From: Deltaproteobacteria bacterium | GTDB taxonomy: Bacteria > Desulfobacterota > Desulfobacteria > Desulfobacterales > UBA11574 | Length of the DNA: 11,813 bases | Assembly (NCBI GenBank): GCA_019313505.1 | Contig: JAFDBA010000146.1 | Coordinates: 1-11,813 of the forward strand | Reading direction: 5' to 3' | In this document: positions 1 through 5,518 of the stretch, piece after piece | How positions within the stretch are numbered: position 1 is the first letter of the stretch | How the letters are laid out: the number at the start of each line of letters is the position of its first letter | Translations under genes and position numbers: made by a program | Notes under the pieces: generated by a model | What the model was told of the DNA's origin: nothing | What the model saw: only the letters and a program-made list of their open reading frames with translations | The model's database searches: none

Positions 1-212
1 ATTGTTCCTCTTTATGAATTAGTCAAATCGATATGTTATTGATATCAAATGAGACGTTGTTTCTCGAAATAAAAGTGAGCTAAAGTTTGAAGTGAGCTAA
101 AATCGAGGAGAGCGCTTTCAGCGCGATCAATTTAAAATTGGCAGAATACCTCAACTTTAGGCACTTTAGATCACTTTAGGCATTTTAGGCATTTTTTAAG
201 CACTTAACTTTA
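1..212. other. Gene-free region downstream of the cysteine synthase/CysRS fusion
   Basis: I see no coding region here. The stretch lies just past the stop codon of the minus-strand fusion gene. It holds a perfect 10-base palindrome TTGATATCAA at 39-48, an inverted repeat built from CTAAAGT words (72-177), and inside that two smaller hairpins: GCGC-TTTCA-GCGC at 112-124 and CAATTT-A-AAATTG at 128-140. The inverted arms could help end transcription coming from the right, but there is no clean run of T residues following a GC-rich stem, so I do not call a terminator. Confidence 0.6.
72..177. repeat. Inverted word repeat, CTAAAGT/ACTTTAG family
   Basis: The left arm AAAGTGAGCTAAAGT (72-86) and the right arm ACTTTAGATCACTTT (163-177) are reverse complements at 14 of 15 positions. 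The left side carries AGTGAGCTAAA twice (74-84 and 91-101). The right side continues with further ACTTTAGGC and TTTTAGGC words to about 196. The same word recurs downstream of lptD at 7857-7876 (GTGACTAAAG, then GTGAACTAAAG). This looks like a dispersed, degenerate, MITE-like or REP-like intergenic element. The family name is unknown to me. Confidence 0.6.
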
Positions 213-2501
213 CTAATTTGAAAGCTTCTTGTCTTTTATGGTAATTCCCATAGCTTTTAACTGATCCCTTATTTTATCTGCAAGATCCCAGTTTTTCTCC
301 AGCCTGGCGTTATCTCTTTGCTTGATCAGATCCTCAATTTCAGGGTCATGAACTTCATCTTGAAAATCGAATATCTTTAATACCGAATCTATATTACGAA
401 ACGCATCAACAATTTTTAACGCGCTGTCCGGATCTATCCTGTTTTCCAGGGTCAGGATATTAACCTTTTTTACAATTTTAAATATGGAGGCCATGGCAGC
501 TGATATATTCAGGTTGTCATCCATGGCACTGATAAAACCGTGCTTTACGTCGTACAAAAGCTGGTCCAGTTCAGTATAAGAAGAAGCTTGCGATTTTACG
601 TGAACCAGGGAATGGATACAGGTATCCAGCCTTTTTAAGGAACGTTTAGCATCCTCAAGTCTTTTCTTTGAAAAAACGACCGGTTTTCTATAATGCACGG
701 AAAGGAGCCAGTACCTGATTTCCCTGCCGGAATATCCCATATCTGCCAGATCCGAAAGGGTGGTCAGTTCTTCACCCTGTTCGTCTATCTTTTTGCCATC
801 CACCAGAACCCGGTCACAGTGCACCCAGTATTTTGCAAGGGGTTTGCCGGTCAGAGCACCTGCAATTGCGATTTCGTTTTCGTGGTGGGGAAAAACCAGC
901 TCGCGGCCACTGGTGTGGATATCATAGCTTTCCCCGAGATATTTCATTGCCATGGCAACACACTGAATGTGCCATGAAGGACGTACATTGCCCCAGTCGG
1001 TTTTTGTGAATATTCCTCTTTTCAGTTCAGAAAGTCTGGATCTTTTAAAAAGCGTAAAGTCTCTGGGATTATCCTTTTCATATTCATCGAGGTCTACGGT
1101 GGCGCCCAGTTTTATTTTGTTGATATCGATGCCGGACAGACTGCCATAATCGGAAAAGCGTGAGATATCGAAGTACAAAGATCTCAGTTTCTCATATGCA
1201 TATCCTTTTTTCTCCAGTTTTTCAGCCAACGCAACCATATCGTCAACATGTTCGCTTGTTTTGGGGTATTTGGAGGCAGGTTTAATTTCAAGGAAATCTA
1301 AATCCTTTTTAAAGGAATCGATATGTTTTGCAGTAAATTCAGATAACTCCAAACCCTCTTTTTCTGATCCGTTTATGGTCTTGTCGTCCAGATCTGTTAT
1401 GTTCATGATGTGTGTGACATCATACCCCCTGTATTCCAGATAACGGTACAAAAGATCCGAAAAGACAAAACGCCTGCATTCTCCCACATGCATTCTCGCG
1501 TATGCCGTGGGTCCGCATGAATATAGGGAAACCTTGCCGGGCAAAAGAGGTTCAAAGGGTTCCTTGACCCGGCCCAGTGTGTTGAACAGTTTCAGGCCTA
1601 TTTTTTCCCGTACCGTAAAAAGCGGTGTGCTTAAGTATCGTTCACCACCGTCCGGGAATATCATAACGATTGTACCTTCAGCCATTTTTTCAGCCTGCTT
1701 TTGAGCAATGACCATGGCGGCTCCGCTGCTCATACCCACAAAAAGACCTTCTTGTTTTGCAAGCTGCCTCGTCATTTCAAAGGCGTCTTCGTCATCGATA
1801 TTTACAATCTCATCAAGCCGTTTTTTTTCAAATATTTCAGGCCTATAGGCCTCTTTCATATTTTTAAGACCCTGAATTTTATGACCGAGATAAGGCTCAA
1901 CGCCTATGATTCGTATATCGGAGTTATATTCTTTCAGCCGTCTTGCAATGCCCATAAGGGTTCCACTTGTACCCAGTGTGGCAACAACCGTGGAGACCGT
2001 TCCGCCGGTCTGTTCCCAGATTTCAACGGCTGTTCCAAAATAGTGGGCCTGCCAGTTTGCAGGGTTGTTAAATTGATCCGTCATAAAATACATTTCGGGA
2101 TTTTCCCTGGCCAACCGGTAAACTTCCTCAATGGCACCATCTGTCCCCAGATGTCCGGGGGTCAGTAAGATTTCCGCACCACGGGCCTTTAAGATCTTTT
2201 GCCGCTCAATGCTGGCAAGTTCGGACATGGTTAATAGAAGTTTATATCCTTTTATCGAACATACCAGAGCCAACCCAATGCCCGTGTTTCCGCTTGTGGC
2301 CTCGAGCACTGTTTTATCGGGGGTAAGTTCGCCGGATTTCTCACCGTTTTCAATCATAAAAAGAGCGGCTCTGTCCTTGATGGAACCGGCCGGGTTAAAA
2401 TACTCAAGCTTTGCCAGGATTTTTACCCTCGGATTTGGACTAAGATTCTTTATTTCAACAAGGGGAGTATTACCGATGGTCTCAAGAATTGAGTTGGTCA
2501 T
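213..2501 (-). CDS. Cysteine synthase / cysteinyl-tRNA synthetase fusion with altered synthetase signatures
   Basis: This 762-residue protein has two complete enzyme domains. Residues 1-295 are a PLP-dependent cysteine synthase (beta-replacement, CysK/CysM family): PLP lysine K42 in NPAGSIKDR, substrate loop TSGNTG at 69-74, phosphate loop GTSGT at 177-181 and SSGA at 258-261. The segments GLKNM (211-215) and ERYLST (287-292) resemble CysM more than CysK. After a linker of about seven residues, residues 302-762 align over the full length of cysteinyl-tRNA synthetase (about 460 residues). The zinc/cysteine pocket is kept (C329, W510, C514, H539, E543), as are NITDLDD and the C-terminal helical segment ending in ADKIRDQLKAMGI. 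The ATP signatures are not: HIGH reads HVGE (338-341) and KMSKS reads KIDEQ (571-575). The start at 2501 fits the family N-terminus and has only a weak GGGGT site upstream. The gene lies 23 bases after tmk, probably in one operon. The cysteine synthase role is confident; charging of tRNA-Cys is doubtful. Confidence 0.93.
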   Translation of the reverse strand: MTNSILETIGNTPLVEIKNLSPNPRVKILAKLEYFNPAGSIKDRAALFMIENGEKSGELTPDKTVLEATSGNTGIGLALVCSIKGYKLLLTMSELASIERQKILKARGAEILLTPGHLGTDGAIEEVYRLARENPEMYFMTDQFNNPANWQAHYFGTAVEIWEQTGGTVSTVVATLGTSGTLMGIARRLKEYNSDIRIIGVEPYLGHKIQGLKNMKEAYRPEIFEKKRLDEIVNIDDEDAFEMTRQLAKQEGLFVGMSSGAAMVIAQKQAEKMAEGTIVMIFPDGGERYLSTPLFTVREKIGLKLFNTLGRVKEPFEPLLPGKVSLYSCGPTAYARMHVGECRRFVFSDLLYRYLEYRGYDVTHIMNITDLDDKTINGSEKEGLELSEFTAKHIDSFKKDLDFLEIKPASKYPKTSEHVDDMVALAEKLEKKGYAYEKLRSLYFDISRFSDYGSLSGIDINKIKLGATVDLDEYEKDNPRDFTLFKRSRLSELKRGIFTKTDWGNVRPSWHIQCVAMAMKYLGESYDIHTSGRELVFPHHENEIAIAGALTGKPLAKYWVHCDRVLVDGKKIDEQGEELTTLSDLADMGYSGREIRYWLLSVHYRKPVVFSKKRLEDAKRSLKRLDTCIHSLVHVKSQASSYTELDQLLYDVKHGFISAMDDNLNISAAMASIFKIVKKVNILTLENRIDPDSALKIVDAFRNIDSVLKIFDFQDEVHDPEIEDLIKQRDNARLEKNWDLADKIRDQLKAMGITIKDKKLSN

Positions 2502-2524
2502 TATTACAATACCCCATTTTTTCG

Positions 2525-3166
2525 TTAGGTATTTAAATCAATTTCAATAGACAATATTTTTATGATTTCATTACGAACCTGATTTTTATCCATGGATGCA
2601 TCGATTGTCCTAAACCGTCCGGGCTCAAGGCGTGCAAGCTCCAGATACCCGGAGCGCACCTTGTTATGAAATGAGAGTTTTTCCTTTTCAAATCGGGTTT
2701 CAACACTCTCCCTTGCGCCGTTTTCTATCTGTTTCCAGGCCCGTGAAAGTCCCTTTTCAGGGGGGAGATCAAGAAGAATCGTAATGTCCGGCTTTAAGTC
2801 TTCAAACAGCAATTTATGAAGTTTGTCTATTAACCCGATATCTAATCCCCTTGCAAAACCCTGATAAACTAATGTGGCGTCATAGAAACGGTCACATAGA
2901 ACAGTTTTACCTGCCGATAAAAATGGATATACAAATTCCCTGATGTGCTGGGCCCGATCAGCGATATACAGAAGCAGTTCCGTCAAAGGGTCCATATCCT
3001 TACTTGCCGGGTCTAAAAGTATTGCCCGTATCTTTTCGCCGATCCTGGTTCCTCCGGGCTCCCTTGTAATGACACAGTCATGTCCATTGTTTTGAAAAAA
3101 CTTAGCTATATGGTTTATCTGGGTCGTTTTACCAGAGCCTTCTATTCCTTCAAAGGAGATAAACAT
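2525..3166 (-). CDS. tmk: Thymidylate kinase
   Basis: Phosphorylates dTMP to dTDP with ATP in the cytoplasm, an essential step of dTTP supply. The 213-residue protein has the usual bacterial length. Visible motifs are the P-loop GIEGSGKTT (residues 7-15), TREPGGT (34-40), which binds the nucleotide, the DRF motif (92-94) followed by YDATLVYQG, and an arginine-bearing lid region at about 141-160. I chose the ATG at 3166 because MFISFEGIEG is the family N-terminus and GAGG lies about five bases upstream; a TTG start six codons earlier (3184) is open but less likely. It begins 26 bases after the YhaM-like gene and ends 23 bases before the cysteine synthase fusion, so these three genes probably form one transcription unit. 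In many bacteria tmk sits next to holB and ricT; here those genes are on the other strand several kilobases away. Confidence 0.95.
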   Translation of the reverse strand: MFISFEGIEGSGKTTQINHIAKFFQNNGHDCVITREPGGTRIGEKIRAILLDPASKDMDPLTELLLYIADRAQHIREFVYPFLSAGKTVLCDRFYDATLVYQGFARGLDIGLIDKLHKLLFEDLKPDITILLDLPPEKGLSRAWKQIENGARESVETRFEKEKLSFHNKVRSGYLELARLEPGRFRTIDASMDKNQVRNEIIKILSIEIDLNT

Positions 3167-3192
3167 AACACCTCGACAATTCAAGAATTTAA

Positions 3193-4146
3193 CTATTGAT
3201 TATTTTTCCCTTTATAAAAATGACGTTCAAGCAGTCTATGATAAGAAGTCCAGGGCTCATTGGGATCTTCCTTAGCCATAAAATCACGGATGCCATTAAC
3301 CTTGGAGTCTATCTCATCAATATAATTTAGTATAACCGCTTCAATGGTTTTGGGCGGTTCGGGTGAACCGAATTCCCTGGTGCCATGATGGCTTACAACC
3401 ATATGCTTGAGCAAAAGCATCTTTTCTTCCGGGAAATCCTTAATTTCCAACAGTTTTTCATCGATCATTTCGATTCCTATCACAATATGGTTCAGCAACC
3501 TGCCCTGGTCGGAGTAGTCTATCCTGAATTGGTATTCGAATTCTTCTGTTTTGCCTATATCATGAAGCATTGCGCCTGTAATAAGAAGGTCTCTGTCGAT
3601 TCCGCTGTAATGCTCGGCAATCTTTTCAGCCAGACTCATCATTGACAGGGTATGTTCCAGAAGACCTCCAATATAAGCGTGGTGCATTTTTTTTGCTGCA
3701 GGTGCGGTTTTAAATTTAAGAACAAACTCCTTATCATTCCAGAATGCTTGAATAAGCTTTTTAAGATATGCTGTTTTAACGGAGGAGGTTATCTTCAAAA
3801 GGCGTTCAAACATACTTTCAATATCGCGGCTGGTTGTTGGTAAAAAGTCGGAAGGGTTAATGACGTCGGCGGAACATTTTTCCATATTCTTGATAACAAG
3901 CTGAAATGCTTCTCTGTATTCATTGACACTTCCCCTTATGTGGACAAAATCACCGGAAGATACACCGGCTGATACCTGATCCACATTATCCCATACTACA
4001 CCTTTTACAGTTCCTGTTTTATCGGAAAGGGTCACATTTAAAAAATTGTTTCCATCCTTTTTCTGGGATAAAATTTTTTCGGACAATATAAAGATGTCGT
4101 CAACAAAATCACCGGCCTTGATATCAGTTATAAACTGTTTTTTCAT
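3193..4146 (-). CDS. YhaM-like 3'-5' exoribonuclease (OB fold plus HD domain)
   Basis: The 317-residue protein has an N-terminal OB-fold nucleic-acid-binding domain (about residues 5-95, with NFLNVTLSDKTGTVKGVVWD) and a C-terminal metal-dependent HD domain. Its metal-binding residues are visible: HH at 155-156, H165 in LLEHTL, the HD pair at 195-196 in MLHDIGK, HH at 253-254 in VSHHG, and D277 in YIDEID. Length and order match Bacillus YhaM (about 314 residues), which degrades RNA and single-stranded DNA from the 3' end; that activity is inferred here from the family. I chose the ATG at 4146 because MKKQFITDIK starts the OB domain and GAAGGG lies seven bases upstream. The open frame extends 27 codons further (to 4227), but that extension reads through an intergenic repeat and should be ignored. 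It is followed 26 bases later by tmk. Confidence 0.87.
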   Translation of the reverse strand: MKKQFITDIKAGDFVDDIFILSEKILSQKKDGNNFLNVTLSDKTGTVKGVVWDNVDQVSAGVSSGDFVHIRGSVNEYREAFQLVIKNMEKCSADVINPSDFLPTTSRDIESMFERLLKITSSVKTAYLKKLIQAFWNDKEFVLKFKTAPAAKKMHHAYIGGLLEHTLSMMSLAEKIAEHYSGIDRDLLITGAMLHDIGKTEEFEYQFRIDYSDQGRLLNHIVIGIEMIDEKLLEIKDFPEEKMLLLKHMVVSHHGTREFGSPEPPKTIEAVILNYIDEIDSKVNGIRDFMAKEDPNEPWTSYHRLLERHFYKGKNNQ

Positions 4147-4323
4147 ACTGCAACCCTTCAAGTTAAATAGAACGCAGATTTTCGCAGACCCGCCTGCCAT
4201 GCGAGGCACAAGCGGGCAGGTATACACAGATAATAATATTATTTCTTATTTTAAAACTCTTGACAATCTGTGTTCATCTGTGTCCAAAAAAAATCATATA
4301 TTATCAAATTAGTGATAAGGATT
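4147..4323. repeat. Intergenic repeat with CAGAT words and a GC-rich hairpin
   Basis: The gap between surE and the YhaM-like gene holds a composite repeat. One side has AACGCAGATTTTCGCAGA (4171-4188). The other has the words ATCTGTG and ATCTGTGTCC (4266-4284), whose complement GGACACAGAT matches the same word, so the two sides are inverted arms. Between them is a GC-rich stem region: CCTGCC (4193-4198) can pair with GGCAGG (4215-4220), or CCCGC (4189-4193) with GCGGG (4212-4216). ACACAGAT occurs once more at 4224-4231. It resembles a dispersed REP-like or MITE-like element. Its effect on transcription from surE into the next gene is unknown. Confidence 0.55.
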
Positions 4324-5079
4324 TTAAGTGATATTCCAGCGCTTAAGTTCATCAATCATGTTGTAATCCGTCATATCGCATTTAATCGGTGTTATGGAGA
4401 TAAAATTATCGTCAAGTGCGGCGCCGTCAATTTCAGGGTCTTTAAAAAGGGTATTGGAATCGTGTCCATGCCAATAATAGATGTGGTTGCGAGGATCGAT
4501 CCTCTTTTCGAGGTATTCAGAATAAAGGGCGGTTCCCTGCTTGCTTATCCGAACCCCTTCTATTTTATCCGGGGGTATATCGGGAATATTGACATTGAGA
4601 AATGTCCCGAAAGGGAGTCCTTTTTTATAAATATTTTCGGCCAGTGTCGCTGTAAAATGAGCAGCGTGATCATAATCGGCAGACTGACATCCCTGTATGG
4701 AAACAGCAATTGCCGGTACGTTGTATAAAGCAGCCTCTTTGGCAGCAGCAACCGTCCCGGAATAGTTGATATTAACCCCCACATTTGCACCGGGATTGAT
4801 TCCTGAAATCACTATATCCGGTTTGGTATCGAGGATCTCCATAAGGCCCATCTTGACACAGTCGGCCGGTGTTCCGTTCACGGCATATCCCGTGAAACCG
4901 TTATTGATATGAACTATGTTTGTGCGAAGTGGTTGATACAGGGTAATACCATGCCCTACAGCACTTCGCTCGCGATCAGGAGCAACGACCGTTACATTGT
5001 TCCGACGGGCAAACTTTGCATAAAGCGCCCAAAGCCCTTTTGCGTGAATTCCGTCATCGTTTGTTAATAAAATATTCAT
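4324..5079 (-). CDS. surE: 5'/3'-nucleotidase SurE
   Basis: SurE removes the phosphate from nucleoside 5'- and 3'-monophosphates and is linked to stationary-phase survival; it needs a divalent metal. The 251-residue product has the usual length. It opens with the signature ILLTNDDG, giving metal ligands D8 and D9, followed by S39 in DRERSAVGHG and N95 in SGINPGANVG, the four residues expected for the SurE metal site. NYSGTVAAAKEA follows as in the family. The start at 5079 is chosen because MNILLTNDD is the conserved N-terminus; no strong ribosome-binding site is visible (TAGGA is about 17 bases away). The open frame extends 20 codons upstream into repeat sequence with no sign of coding. It is transcribed divergently from lptD. 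Confidence 0.95.
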   Translation of the reverse strand: MNILLTNDDGIHAKGLWALYAKFARRNNVTVVAPDRERSAVGHGITLYQPLRTNIVHINNGFTGYAVNGTPADCVKMGLMEILDTKPDIVISGINPGANVGVNINYSGTVAAAKEAALYNVPAIAVSIQGCQSADYDHAAHFTATLAENIYKKGLPFGTFLNVNIPDIPPDKIEGVRISKQGTALYSEYLEKRIDPRNHIYYWHGHDSNTLFKDPEIDGAALDDNFISITPIKCDMTDYNMIDELKRWNIT

Positions 5080-5091
5080 TGTTAATAATGA

Positions 5092-5228
5092 GTAAATCCT
5101 AACCCGAAAAAACCGGAAGAAATTGCTACAAGCAGGCACAAAGTCACAAAGTAAAACGGTTTGTTAAAATTCATTTTCGTGTCTTGGTGTCTTGGTGGCG
5201 AATAGTTTTGCCACAAAATGCACAAAAT
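5092..5228. repeat. Intergenic repeat: GTAAATCCTAACCCG plus inverted CACAAAG words
   Basis: GTAAATCCTAACCCG (5092-5106) is repeated exactly at 7828-7842, and in both places is followed by a GA-rich stretch with CCG and then by a word-repeat block. Here the block reads GCACAAAGTCACAAAGT (5136-5152) on one side. On the other side (5178-5202) TGTCTTGG and GTGTCTTGGTGG occur; their complement, CACCAAGACACCAAG, repeats a similar word, so the arms are inverted. A third CACAAAA pair follows at 5212-5228. This is a short dispersed intergenic repeat of unknown function. Confidence 0.55.
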
Positions 5229-5306
5229 TTATCATTAATAAACTAAAGACATTGCATTAAATAGCAACTACATCTTGACTTTTTTTTGTCGAGAAAGCAT
5301 TTATAC

Positions 5307-5336
5307 TTGATATTTTATTTTTATTCAAGATGTTAT
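5307..5336 (+). promoter_or_regulatory. Weak sigma-70-type promoter candidate for lptD
   Basis: TTGATA (5307-5312) followed by 18 bases and TGTTAT (5331-5336) matches the -35 and -10 consensus at 5 and 4 of 6 positions. The region is AT-rich, so chance matches are likely. A better -35 (TTGACT, 5275-5280) and -10 (TATACT, 5302-5307) are also present, but 21 bases apart, which is too far. Confidence 0.25.
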
Positions 5337-5352
5337 TGATGTTGATTGGAAG

Positions 5353-5379
5353 CCATCCTGAATTTTTCATCTCAGGTGG
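5353..5379 (+). other. Small hairpin upstream of lptD
   Basis: CCA-T-CCTGA (5353-5361) can pair with TCAGG-TGG (5372-5379), an 8-bp stem with one bulged T and a 10-base loop, followed by a T-rich run (5381-5389). It would lie in the lptD leader if the promoter candidate just upstream is used. It is too weak to call a terminator. Confidence 0.3.
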
Positions 5380-5518
5380 ATTCTTTTTCTGGAATTATTA
5401 AAACATGAGCCTCTTGCAAAACTTCCGTTTCTTACCTCAAGACTGCCTTGATAGTTGCAGCAAAATATCATCCTCCTCCGAACACACAGCGCCTTTTTCT
5501 GCTTTTTCTGCTTACCCA

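Larger units (their letters stand above)
5080..5518. other. Divergent intergenic region between surE and lptD
   Basis: This 439-base stretch must carry the promoters of both surE and lptD. From left to right it holds GTAAATCCTAACCCG (5092-5106), an inverted CACAAAG-word repeat (5136-5202), an AT-rich tract, a weak promoter candidate (5307-5336), a small hairpin (5353-5379), and a stretch from 5405 to 5518 that is open in the lptD frame but does not look coding. No other gene is supported. Confidence 0.55.

Noticed and set aside
72..177. CRISPR array
   Set aside because: The repeated words are 7-11 bases, degenerate, and arranged as inverted arms without regular spacers.
1701..2168. 155-codon plus-strand frame inside the cysteine synthase region
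   Set aside because: It is antisense to a well-conserved domain, shows no recognisable motif and reads as a shadow of the real gene.
4147..4227. 27-codon N-terminal extension of the YhaM-like protein
   Set aside because: It translates the GC-rich repeat hairpin; the family N-terminus and a good ribosome-binding site support the start at 4146.
5195..5213. Sigma-54 promoter TGGC...TTGC
   Set aside because: The GG and GC elements are one base too far apart, and the match is part of the CACAAAG-word repeat.
5275..5307. Sigma-70 promoter TTGACT...TATACT
   Set aside because: Both boxes are good, but the 21-base spacer is well outside the normal 16-18.
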